This document shows positions 53,102 through 60,983 of a stretch of DNA of 64,000 nucleotides, piece by piece (the first letter of the stretch is position 1; every line of letters begins with the position of its first letter). The notes beneath the pieces are model-generated. The model was not told the DNA's origin. It ran no database searches and worked only from the letters and a program-made list of their open reading frames with translations. A program made the translations under genes and the position numbers. The stretch spans positions 7,955,130 to 8,019,129 of the forward strand of contig NZ_KI912266.1 of NCBI RefSeq assembly GCF_000235425.2, read 5' to 3'. Source of the stretch: Pseudofrankia saprophytica (GTDB taxonomy: Bacteria > Actinomycetota > Actinomycetes > Frankiales > Frankiaceae).

Positions 53102-53800
53102 ATGTTTGGGCTCCATTCCGGCGAACGTGCGCTCGTCGTGGGCACGCATCCTGATGACGAGACCGTCGGCATGGCCGGCACGATCGCCGCCATGACGGCC
53201 TGTGGCATTCACGTCGACGTGCTCGCCGTGACGTGCACGACCGCTCCTATGTACGGCGGCCACTCCGAGGTGCGCACCCGCCTGGATGAATTCCACGAAG
53301 CCTGCGACGTCCTCGGAGTGGGACAACGGCGGGTCGCCTGGTTAGACGACGAACGCGCGGCAAGCCCGGAGGCGTTCTTCCCCGATCTGGTGGCGCTCAT
53401 CGAGTCGGGCGAGCAGGTGTCCCTCGGCGCGTCCCGCCCGGCCGCGCTGTTCCTGCCCGCCGGCGGCCACCACCAGGACCATCGCGCCGTGCACTTGGCC
53501 GGCCTGGCGGCGGTCCGCCCGGGCTTCCGGGACGGCCGGCCGCTGCCTCGCATGGTTCTCGGCTACGACGGCCCGGAGGATCGGGCGTGGTTGGCCGGGC
53601 CGATGCCACGGCCGGCGATCGTCGACATCACACCCATGGTCGAAACCAAGGCCAAGGCGCTCAGCTGCTACGGCAGCCAGCTGCGAGCGAATCCGCACCC
53701 GCGCAGCGTCGAGAAGATCCAGGCGCAGGACTGCGCCGCCGGCGCCGAGCTAGGCACCCAGGCCGCCGAGCGGTTCGCCGTCTACCGGATGGCGTTCTGA
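53102..53800 (+). CDS. PIG-L family deacetylase
   Basis: 232 residues. VVGTHPDDETVGMAGTI is the diagnostic HPDDE zinc motif, and PAGGHHQDHRAVHLAGL carries the later zinc His (H-x-D-H-R). Family members remove acetyl from GlcNAc-type sugars. ATG 53102 has GAGGAGG upstream. A 97-base gap separates it from the glycosyltransferase; its stop overlaps the next start (TGATG). Order GT4 then PIG-L suggests it unmasks an amino sugar made by the preceding enzyme. Confidence 0.88.
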   Translation: MFGLHSGERALVVGTHPDDETVGMAGTIAAMTACGIHVDVLAVTCTTAPMYGGHSEVRTRLDEFHEACDVLGVGQRRVAWLDDERAASPEAFFPDLVALIESGEQVSLGASRPAALFLPAGGHHQDHRAVHLAGLAAVRPGFRDGRPLPRMVLGYDGPEDRAWLAGPMPRPAIVDITPMVETKAKALSCYGSQLRANPHPRSVEKIQAQDCAAGAELGTQAAERFAVYRMAF

Positions 53801-54552
53801 TGAGCGAAGCGACCCGCGTGGGCGGCCACGTACTTGTCGCGCACCAGCCCGGCTACCTGCCGTGGCCGGGCTACTTCTCCCGCCTTCTGGACGTCGACCG
53901 ATTCCTCTTCCTCGACCACGTCCAGTTCAGCTCCGGAAGCTGGCAGCAGCGCAACTACATCGCCGGCCACGACGGCCACCCCCGTCTGGTCACCGTCCCT
54001 GTCCGCCGTCCGCATCACCAGCCCATCACCGACGTCCGCATCAACGGCGATGAATGGCGCCAGCGCCACTGGAGCATCCTGCGCGAGGCGTACCGACGAA
54101 CCCGGTTCTGGCCGAGCTGGGAACCGCGCCTGGCCGCTATCTACGACTATCCCTGGCAGCGGCTCGCCGCGTTGAACGAGGCTCTCCTACGGCTTCTGCT
54201 GGACGGATTCGGCCTGCGCGTCGAGATCCTGCGGTCCAGCGACTTGCTCCCCACTGGGCGCCGGACCGACATGTTGATCGACCTGTGCCGGATCACCGGC
54301 GCCCAGGCGTTACGGGTCGGTACCGGGGCGACCGGCTACCTCGACGCCGACCGCCTCGCCACCGCGGGTGTGAACGTTGAAATAGCCGGTTACAGCCACC
54401 CGCCCTACGACCAGGGACGCCCCGGCTTCACCAGCGGGCTGTCTGCCCTGGATCTCCTGTTGCACCTCGGGCCTGCGGCCAGAGACGTCCTGGCCGTCGG
54501 CGCCACGACCGGCCCCTGGGTACCCGCCACGATGACAGGAAGTGCCCGATGA
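53800..54552 (+). CDS. WbqC-like family protein
   Basis: 250 residues. VAHQPGYLPWPGYFSRLLDVD and FLFLDHVQFSSGSWQQRNYI are the WbqC-family blocks (first block begins HQPGYLPWPGYF). WbqC-like proteins occur in O-antigen and other glycan clusters and often beside aminotransferases; their reaction is uncertain, sometimes proposed to be acyl or amino-acyl transfer to an amino sugar. That fits a substrate from the PIG-L step and an amine from the DegT enzyme downstream (inference). The start overlaps the PIG-L stop; the stop overlaps the kinase start. Confidence 0.85.
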   Translation: MSEATRVGGHVLVAHQPGYLPWPGYFSRLLDVDRFLFLDHVQFSSGSWQQRNYIAGHDGHPRLVTVPVRRPHHQPITDVRINGDEWRQRHWSILREAYRRTRFWPSWEPRLAAIYDYPWQRLAALNEALLRLLLDGFGLRVEILRSSDLLPTGRRTDMLIDLCRITGAQALRVGTGATGYLDADRLATAGVNVEIAGYSHPPYDQGRPGFTSGLSALDLLLHLGPAARDVLAVGATTGPWVPATMTGSAR

Positions 54553-55217
54553 CAGGCGCCTTGCCCTGGATAACCCTCGAAGGGGTCAATGGCGTGGGGA
54601 AGAGCTACCTGGCTCGCCGCGCCGCCACGGAGCTCGGTGACCGGTGTGTTCCGCTCGTCGAGCTCTCCGACAGCCATCCCGGTCTGCTTCCGGGCCGGAT
54701 CATCGACGCCCTGCTTGCCGGGGGCGACCCGTTCCTGCGTACCGGCTGTCCGCAAACCGAGACGCTGCTGCTGGCCGCCCTCCAGGTCCACCGGTACGAG
54801 ACCACCACCGTCCGCGCGGGCCAGGTCGTCCTGGAGGACCGCGGCCCGCACAGCGTCGCCGTGTACCAGGCGGCTGTCCTCGGAGGCGACGCCGCGAGCG
54901 ACGACGAGACGTTCACCGAGGCTCAGGGGCTTCTTGACCTGATGGCGCGGTGGCGACCGCTGCCTGGCCGGACGATCCTGGTCCTCGACGATCCGGCCAG
55001 CTGCCGGCGGCGCTTCGAGGAACGGCTGGGCCGGCCGGCTCTCCCCGGCGAGATCGGTCTCATGGAGCGCGTCACCCGGCTCTACGGCCGATTCGCCGCC
55101 GCGCTGCCTCACCGGTTCGAGGTGCTCGACCGCCGCCGTCTCGACGCCAATGCCTGCGCCGACTCGATCGTCGCGGTCTGCCGACAGGCAGCCGGCGTGT
55201 CCAGGTGGCCACGGTGA
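54549..55217 (+). CDS. Thymidylate-kinase-like nucleotide kinase
   Basis: 222 residues. TLEGVNGVGKSYLARRAA is the P-loop, EDRGPHSVAVYQ the DRx motif, and LDDPASCRRRFEERLGR the later Arg/lid region, as in thymidylate kinases. It probably phosphorylates a nucleotide. Being inside this operon and weakly related to housekeeping Tmk, it may act on a pathway intermediate. The ATG overlaps the previous stop; the stop overlaps the radical SAM GTG (GTGA). Confidence 0.8.
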   Translation: MTGALPWITLEGVNGVGKSYLARRAATELGDRCVPLVELSDSHPGLLPGRIIDALLAGGDPFLRTGCPQTETLLLAALQVHRYETTTVRAGQVVLEDRGPHSVAVYQAAVLGGDAASDDETFTEAQGLLDLMARWRPLPGRTILVLDDPASCRRRFEERLGRPALPGEIGLMERVTRLYGRFAAALPHRFEVLDRRRLDANACADSIVAVCRQAAGVSRWPR

Positions 55218-56260
55218 CGCCGCGCGGCGCGGCGGCGGTGACGCTGCTCTGGGCACTGCGCAGCCCGTGTCCGCTGTCGTGCCGGTACTGCTACTTCGGC
55301 ACCATCGAGGAGCACAGGCAGACGCCCGTCACCGGTCCGGGCACGCTCTCGCACCTGTCCCGCACCGACCTCACCGCCGCCGAGGTCCTCGCGTTCGCCC
55401 GAACGGTGGCCGGGTCCGCGGTGAGACGGGTGTTCCTCGCCGGCGGCGAGCCACTCGTCTGGCCGCCCGTCTTCCAAGTGATCGAGACCCTCAAGCGCGC
55501 CGACGTGCAGGTGGTCGTGTGCACCAACGGCCTTCCGCTGAACCGGCCGGACATCGTCTCCACGTTGCTCGATCTCGACGTGGATGCCGTATCGGTCTCC
55601 GTGGACTCCGCAGATCCCGCTCATCACGACGCCTGGCGTCCGTCGCGCAACGGCAAGGACGGCTGGCGGCAGGTGGTCACCGGAATCAGGTCCCTCGTCG
55701 CCGCACGCGCCGCCGGCGCCTCGCCCCGCGTCGGCGTGTACATGGTCGTCACCCGGCAGAACGTCACTGCCATGGCCGAGACCGCGCGGCTGGCCGCGGA
55801 CCTCAGCTGTGACTACTTCGTCCCGCAGCCCATAGCGCTCGACCAAAGCCACCAGCTCCATCACCAGCTGTCCCTCACCGTCGCGGACCTCCCCGACCTC
55901 CGGGGACAGTTCGCGGCGCTCGCCGAGGCCGGGCTGCCGCTGAGAATGCCCACCGCTGCATATCCCGAGCAGGTCGCCTCGTCGGTCCGCGAGCCGGTCG
56001 GCGTCGCCTATGGCTGCTTTGGCGGGTCGTCCCTCTTCTTCGTCGAGCCTGACGGGTCGGTCTGGGACTGCCCGTCGTCCCTGCGCATCGCGGCCACCCC
56101 CACCATTCGGCATCGCACCATCCGCGGCGCCAACGCCACCGAGGTCTTCGCGGGCACCGACGACTGCAACGACTGCCCGCTGTTCTCGGTCGACTGCGTG
56201 AACATGTGGCCGCTCCTGGATTTCGACCGGTTCCTGACGCCGATCGGGAGCCAGCCGTGA
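55214..56260 (+). CDS. Radical SAM enzyme with SPASM-like C-terminal cysteines
   Basis: 348 residues. The cluster motif is CPLSCRYC (Cys 19, 23, 26). VFLAGGEPLVWP and VCTNGLPLNRPD are the usual SAM-binding strands. The C-terminal region adds several cysteines (YGCFGGSS, VWDCPSS, CNDCPLFSVDC) of the spacing seen in SPASM/twitch domains, which hold auxiliary iron-sulphur clusters. Such enzymes modify peptides or sugars, including oxidation, C-C and epimerisation steps. GTG 55214 overlaps the preceding stop; the stop overlaps the aminotransferase start. The substrate is unknown. Confidence 0.87.
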   Translation: MTPRGAAAVTLLWALRSPCPLSCRYCYFGTIEEHRQTPVTGPGTLSHLSRTDLTAAEVLAFARTVAGSAVRRVFLAGGEPLVWPPVFQVIETLKRADVQVVVCTNGLPLNRPDIVSTLLDLDVDAVSVSVDSADPAHHDAWRPSRNGKDGWRQVVTGIRSLVAARAAGASPRVGVYMVVTRQNVTAMAETARLAADLSCDYFVPQPIALDQSHQLHHQLSLTVADLPDLRGQFAALAEAGLPLRMPTAAYPEQVASSVREPVGVAYGCFGGSSLFFVEPDGSVWDCPSSLRIAATPTIRHRTIRGANATEVFAGTDDCNDCPLFSVDCVNMWPLLDFDRFLTPIGSQP

Positions 56261-57348
56261 ACGTGGCCCGCGAGACGCTGTCGCCCATGGCCTTGCTGGC
56301 GCAGGTCGTCGCCTCCATGCCGGATCCGACCAGCCGCGAGCAAGCGGCGTTACTCGAAGCCGAGCTGGCCACCGCCCACAACGTCGCTCACGCGATCACG
56401 GTCTCGTCCGGAACGGCGGCGCTGCACACCGCGCTCGTCGCCTGCGGCATCGGCCCCGGCGACGAGGTCCTCCTTCCCGCAGCCACTGTGATCATGACCG
56501 TGGCCGCGGTCGTCCAGGCAGGCGCGCGGCCGGTGTTCGTCGACGCCGGCCCCGACGGCGGACTGCTCGACCTGGCCGACGCCGCCCCGAAGATCACGGC
56601 CAGGACGCGGGCTGTCGTCCCGGTCCATCTCGCCGGCCGCTGCGGAGACCTCGACGCGCTCACCGATCTGGCTGTCCGCGCCGGCCTGGACGTCATCGAA
56701 GACGCCTGCCAGGCACACGGCAGCCGTTACCGAGGACGCCTGCTCGGCACCGTCGGCACGGTCGGCTGCTTCTCCCTCAAGGACGGCAAGCTCGTGTCCT
56801 GCGGTGAAGGCGGCTACCTCGTCACCGACAACCCGGACCTCGCCGCCCGCGCCGCCGCCTTCCGCACCCACTGGCAGACGCCGGCGCCGGGCCAGCCCGC
56901 GCTGTCCCGCCTCGGCACCAACTACCGGCTCGCGGAGCCCCTCGCCGCCCTCGCCCGCTGCAGCCTCGCCCGCCTCGACGACACGCTCACCCATCGCCAG
57001 CAGGTCGCCAGACACCTGGTCGAGCTGGTCGGCGACCTGCCCGGTCTGGCCCACATCCCGGCCACGGCCGATGAACAGCCGAACGGCTACTGTGCCCTGT
57101 GGCGAATCTTGCTGCCCGACCCACGCGGACTGTGCCGCCGCCTCGCCGACGTCGGCATCGTCAACAGCGTCGGTACGTTCGGGCTCCGCGCCGCCCACCT
57201 GCACCCCGCCTGCCAAGAGCTCCATCCCGCGCCCTGTCCGCGAGCCGAGCGAGACATCGACACGCTGCTGGCCGTCCTGACACCAGAGGACGACCAGCGG
57301 GTCGACCAGATCGCGGCCTTGATCAGGAACGAGGTCCAGGCATGGTGA
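56257..57348 (+). CDS. DegT/DnrJ/EryC1/StrS-type aminotransferase
   Basis: 363 residues. VSSGTAALHTALVACGI binds PLP phosphate, VIEDACQAHGSRYRGR is the Asp-containing strand, and CFSLKDGKLVSCGEGGYL carries the Schiff-base lysine (usual FSxxxxKxxxxGEGG). These enzymes transfer an amino group to a keto-sugar. Together with the radical SAM gene before it (possible sugar oxidation), a deoxy-amino sugar could be built (inference). GTG 56257 overlaps the previous stop; the end overlaps the exonuclease gene. Confidence 0.88.
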   Translation: MNVARETLSPMALLAQVVASMPDPTSREQAALLEAELATAHNVAHAITVSSGTAALHTALVACGIGPGDEVLLPAATVIMTVAAVVQAGARPVFVDAGPDGGLLDLADAAPKITARTRAVVPVHLAGRCGDLDALTDLAVRAGLDVIEDACQAHGSRYRGRLLGTVGTVGCFSLKDGKLVSCGEGGYLVTDNPDLAARAAAFRTHWQTPAPGQPALSRLGTNYRLAEPLAALARCSLARLDDTLTHRQQVARHLVELVGDLPGLAHIPATADEQPNGYCALWRILLPDPRGLCRRLADVGIVNSVGTFGLRAAHLHPACQELHPAPCPRAERDIDTLLAVLTPEDDQRVDQIAALIRNEVQAW

Positions 57349-58010
57349 TCCTGGAGGACCCGGATTTCCGGGACCACACCTTCGTGGTCATCGACTTCGA
57401 GGCACTCACCCCGAAAGGCCGCCCCGCAGAACCCGTCGAAGTCGCGGCCGTCGCCGGGTCGTTCCGTGGCGGGCAGTGGGCCGAGTCGGGACGGTTCAGC
57501 TCCCTGATCCGGCCGCCCGACGACGTTCCAGTTACCCCGTTCGACATCGCCCAGACCGGCCTGAACGCCACGGTACTTCGCGCCCAGCGGCCAGCCGCGC
57601 TGGTCATGGCGTCCCTCGACGCTCGGCTGACCGCACCGCCCTATCGGCTGGTTGCCCATCATGCCCCCACCGAAGCCGGGCTCATCGCCGGCCAGCGCGA
57701 GCACTGCCCGACGCTCGCGGCCACCTCGCTGCTGTGCACCGTCCGGCTCGCGCGCGCCGCCTACCCCGATCTTCCTTCCCACAGCCTGAACGCGGTGCTC
57801 CACCATCTCCGCATCCCGCTCCCCGCCGACCGGCACCGCGCCCTGCCGGACGTCGAACTCACGGTGCAGGTGTTCGCACGCGTTCTCGCTGACGGCGCCG
57901 CTGCCGGCCGCTGGTGCAGCCTGCGCGACCTCGACCAGGTCGCCGGCATTCCGCCCAAATCGGCAAGACAAGAGCCAGCGAATGCCCCCGCCCAGCCGAC
58001 CCTGTTCTAG
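57342..58010 (+). CDS. DEDD-type 3'-5' exonuclease-like protein
   Basis: 222 residues with a DnaQ-like fold: VVIDFEALTPKGRPAEPVEV (D-x-E), VAHHAPTEAGLI in the middle, SHSLNAVLHHLRIPL, and HRALPDVELT (H-x4-D) near the end. The C-terminal KSARQEPANAPAQPTLF includes a QxxLF-like sliding-clamp motif end. It overlaps the aminotransferase stop by seven bases and is surely co-transcribed. Its role in a biosynthetic operon is not clear; it might process a modified nucleotide. Its stop overlaps the convergent Nudix stop by four bases (CTAG). Confidence 0.78.
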   Translation: MVILEDPDFRDHTFVVIDFEALTPKGRPAEPVEVAAVAGSFRGGQWAESGRFSSLIRPPDDVPVTPFDIAQTGLNATVLRAQRPAALVMASLDARLTAPPYRLVAHHAPTEAGLIAGQREHCPTLAATSLLCTVRLARAAYPDLPSHSLNAVLHHLRIPLPADRHRALPDVELTVQVFARVLADGAAAGRWCSLRDLDQVAGIPPKSARQEPANAPAQPTLF

Positions 58011-58507
58011 ACCGAACCACCCGCCGCGGCCCGCGCCGCTATCTCGTCGATCCCGGCGAACAACTCCTTGGCCTGCAAGCGCGAATCCTCAGCCACGTCC
58101 GCCCCCTCAGCCAACTCCCCCGCGCTGAACCACCGCACCCGGGTCTCTGGCGGCGCAACCTCACCAGCGAACAGGCCCACGAACACGTGGTCGACATGAA
58201 CGTGCCGCTCGACTGTGTGGTTGTCCGGACTCGCCGCCATCTCCACGATCCACCACGGCGCGACAACAGGCTCATGCGGAAACCCGTCAGGCAGCGGCGT
58301 CGTCGGACCGCCGAGCAGCCACACCCGGCAACCCACCTCCTCGGCAACCTCGCGCACGGCGGCCTCCGCCGCGCTCTCGGCCGGCTCCACGTGCCCACCG
58401 GGCGGAATCCAGCCGGCGAAGCGCCGATGCCACACCATCGCGACCCGCCAGACCTCGTCCTCCGACCGCCGGAAGACGAAAACCGTCGCCGTCGCCTCCT
58501 TGATCAC
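58007..58507 (-). CDS. Nudix hydrolase
   Basis: 166 residues from GTG 58507, chosen because GGGAG lies about 7 bases upstream. The Nudix box is complete: GGHVEPAESAAEAAVREVAEEVG (positions G...E, REvaEEvG). It hydrolyses nucleoside diphosphates linked to other groups. An ATG at 58621 would extend the protein by 38 residues. It is convergent with the exonuclease-like gene, and the strand change marks the end of the tight operon. It could still serve the same pathway. Confidence 0.85.
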   Translation of the reverse strand: MIKEATATVFVFRRSEDEVWRVAMVWHRRFAGWIPPGGHVEPAESAAEAAVREVAEEVGCRVWLLGGPTTPLPDGFPHEPVVAPWWIVEMAASPDNHTVERHVHVDHVFVGLFAGEVAPPETRVRWFSAGELAEGADVAEDSRLQAKELFAGIDEIAARAAAGGSV

Positions 58508-58669
58508 CGCTGTTCTCCCGCCCGTCCCGAACGCCGCCGACAGCCCGTGCTCGAACGCCACGAGCCTCCCATGTCGGACGCGACATTCCCGTCGCGACAC
58601 CACCCGTGGACCACCAGGCATGGCCGTTGACACGCCCCGCCGCCCAGCCATGACCCCAGAGAGGTAAGC

Positions 58670-59506
58670 ATGGAGCCCGTCTGGAACGGGATGCTGACCT
58701 GCGACTACGAACGCACCCGCCCTCAAGCCACCCCGTTCGAATGGGATCTCTACACCCGATCCCTGACTCGATGGCCGCTGATCCTCATGAACGACCCGGA
58801 ATCCTATGGCCGGCTGCGCCGGTCCGGGATCGTCGACATCCCCGAACTGGTCCACCACACCATCACCGGCCGCTGGCACGCGCGCCTTCGCAACCTGGAC
58901 TACGTCGCCGACCTGATTTCCCGGACAGTGGCCGACCGGCGGGCCGTCGCCCTCGTCCTCGACGCGTGCGACGCCGCCAGACGAGAAAACGACCTGGCCG
59001 GCCTCACCGCAGCTCTGGCAACGGCGACCACGGCATTCCTGCGCGTCAACGCGACCCACGTCGTCAACTGGCTGCTCCCAGAAGACCGATGGGAACGACT
59101 CCTCATCGACCTACTCGGCTCGCGGGAGAGCGCGCTCACCTGCCTGTCAGCACTCCAACTGCCCACCGAACCGGGCCACATCCTCGCCACGGCGACAGCC
59201 GAAACCGACGTTCTCGCCCGGCGCGCGTCCGCCGCCGCCCGACGCGAAGCCTGGACGGCCGCGGCCCTCGTCGCCGCGGCCGGCAACGACCCGACGCTCA
59301 CCGAGGTCCGCGCCCTGGCGGCGGTGCTCGGCTGGGCCGCCGACAGCGAAGAACGCCGCAAAGAACTCCGCGAACGCCTCCTGGCCACCGCTCGAGCCTG
59401 GTGCGAGGTCACCAACGCCAACCCCGACCGGATCACCATTGAGGATCTGCTGGGAGAAGACCACCATGGCCCGCACCAAGACGATCAACCTTCGGGACGC
59501 GTCTGA
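58670..59506 (+). CDS. Helical protein of unknown function
   Basis: 278 residues, no family recognised. The N-terminus (MEPVWNGMLTCDYERTRPQ) resembles the start of some Frankia/Streptomyces unknowns; most of the chain is Ala/Arg-rich helix (DACDAARRENDLAGL, LIDLLGSRESALTCL). ATG 58670 follows AGAGAGG. The 3' end overlaps the PEP-synthase-like gene by 41 bases, so the two are coupled. It may be a partner or linker protein of that phosphotransferase. Confidence 0.65.
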   Translation: MEPVWNGMLTCDYERTRPQATPFEWDLYTRSLTRWPLILMNDPESYGRLRRSGIVDIPELVHHTITGRWHARLRNLDYVADLISRTVADRRAVALVLDACDAARRENDLAGLTAALATATTAFLRVNATHVVNWLLPEDRWERLLIDLLGSRESALTCLSALQLPTEPGHILATATAETDVLARRASAAARREAWTAAALVAAAGNDPTLTEVRALAAVLGWAADSEERRKELRERLLATARAWCEVTNANPDRITIEDLLGEDHHGPHQDDQPSGRV

Positions 59507-60752
59507 CCCCGCCCAGCACGGTGGGAAGGCAGCGGCGCTTGCCGCCCTGATCCGCCGCGGACTGCCCGTACCGGACGGACTCGTCCTGTCCGCCGATCTC
59601 ACCGACGGCCAGGTCGCCGAGGCGGCCACCGAGGTTCTCCGCTGGGCGACGTCGACAAACACTTTCCACGGCCTCGTCGCCCGATCCAGCGCACCCGCGG
59701 AAGACGGAGCGCAAGCGTCGTTCGCCGGTCTCTACGCCTCCCGCTTCTCCCCGGCCAGCTCTGAGGCGCTCCGCGACGCCATCCGGGACGTCCGCGCAAC
59801 GGCGGCCACGCCCGCCATCCGCGCCTACGCCGCTCTCCGGAACATCACGACACCGCCGGGCGTCGCAGTACTCGTCCAGCGCGCTATCCGGCCCTACGCC
59901 AGCGGCGTCCTCGCCGCCGAAATCGACCAGGGAACCATCCGCCGATGGACCCTCGAAGCCGTCCACGGCCTCGCGATCCCCGTCGTCAGCGGCACCCAGC
60001 GCGGCGAATGTCACTACAGCGACAGCAAGACCCCGTCCGCCGGCGCTCAAACAGAGATCATCCTGCCAGGCACCGCGACCGAACTGAGCCAGCCACCCGG
60101 CGAATGGATCACCCTCCCAGGCCTCGACAACCGCCCCGGGCAGCGCACCAAGATCCGAACCTCCGACGCCGGGCTGCTCCATCTCTACCCACCCGACGCT
60201 GACCAGCGCCGCCCGATCCTCATCGCAGCGCTACGCGATCAGCTTGTCGAGACCGCAGCGATCGTCGCGGCCGTCCTCCACCACACGAGCATCGACATCG
60301 AATGGGCCGTGACTCCAGACCGCGCCGTCCACATCCTCCAGGCCCGTCCCCTCACCAGCCCGATCCCCGAAGCGCCCAAGCTGACGCATAGCGCCGGCAC
60401 AATCTGGCGGGGCCTCCCCGCAGCACCAGGACGCGGCACAGGACCCGCCCATCACCTCACCACCGGGGCCTCACCAGCGATCGGCCCGGGAAGCGACCAG
60501 GTCGTCATCCTCTGCGACAACCTCGACACGAATGCACTCGACGCCTTGCTGTGCAACCCGGCCGGGATCGCCGCGACCCGCGGCGGCCCGCTGTCCCACG
60601 CCGCCATCGTCGCCCGCGAACTCGGCATCCCCTGCACCACCGCCCTACCCGACGACCTCCTCACCATCCGAGCGAGAACCCCCATCACGATCGACGGAAC
60701 AATCGGCACCGCGGAGATCATCAAGAGCATCGAAAGATCACCCCAACAGTGA
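59466..60752 (+). CDS. Two-domain PEP-synthase-like protein (ATP-grasp plus phosphohistidine domain)
   Basis: 428 residues. The N-terminus GGKAAALAALIRRGLPVPDG and VARSSAPAEDGAQASFAG are the ATP-grasp part of PPDK/PEP synthase. Near the C-terminus ATRGGPLSHAAIVARELGIP carries the mobile-domain phosphohistidine (about 378). The PEP/pyruvate TIM barrel is absent and no rifampicin-type acceptor domain lies between them, so the acceptor must be a small molecule or another protein. ATG 59466 has GGGAGAA upstream. Rifampin phosphotransferases share the two end domains, which suggests phosphotransfer to a product (inference). Confidence 0.82.
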   Translation: MARTKTINLRDASDPAQHGGKAAALAALIRRGLPVPDGLVLSADLTDGQVAEAATEVLRWATSTNTFHGLVARSSAPAEDGAQASFAGLYASRFSPASSEALRDAIRDVRATAATPAIRAYAALRNITTPPGVAVLVQRAIRPYASGVLAAEIDQGTIRRWTLEAVHGLAIPVVSGTQRGECHYSDSKTPSAGAQTEIILPGTATELSQPPGEWITLPGLDNRPGQRTKIRTSDAGLLHLYPPDADQRRPILIAALRDQLVETAAIVAAVLHHTSIDIEWAVTPDRAVHILQARPLTSPIPEAPKLTHSAGTIWRGLPAAPGRGTGPAHHLTTGASPAIGPGSDQVVILCDNLDTNALDALLCNPAGIAATRGGPLSHAAIVARELGIPCTTALPDDLLTIRARTPITIDGTIGTAEIIKSIERSPQQ

Positions 60753-60983
60753 CGCAGAAACCGCAGCGTTCCACGTGCAGCAACATCGAGCGACCCCGAG
60801 ACCAGCGCCCAACCCACTGTTACCCGCCGCCGGGCCTAGGCGCGGCTCTTCGGCACCTCCATTTCTTGAGATGATCACACAACCCGATACCGGGAGTAGA
60901 GGAATATTCGTTCGTCGCTGCCAGGAGCAGAACCTGATTTCCTTGAGTTCTCGATACGCCAAGACAGGCTCGGACGACGCCCT

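Noticed and set aside
58508-59059. An N-terminal extension of the Nudix gene to 59059
   Set aside because: It would run through the supported start of the plus-strand gene at 58670, and the extra residues do not resemble Nudix proteins.
50210-60752. DNA-modifying dpd cluster or tRNA queuosine operon
   Set aside because: No DpdA/TGT, QueC, QueF or helicase-type dpd genes are present, and the sugar-modifying genes do not fit either system.
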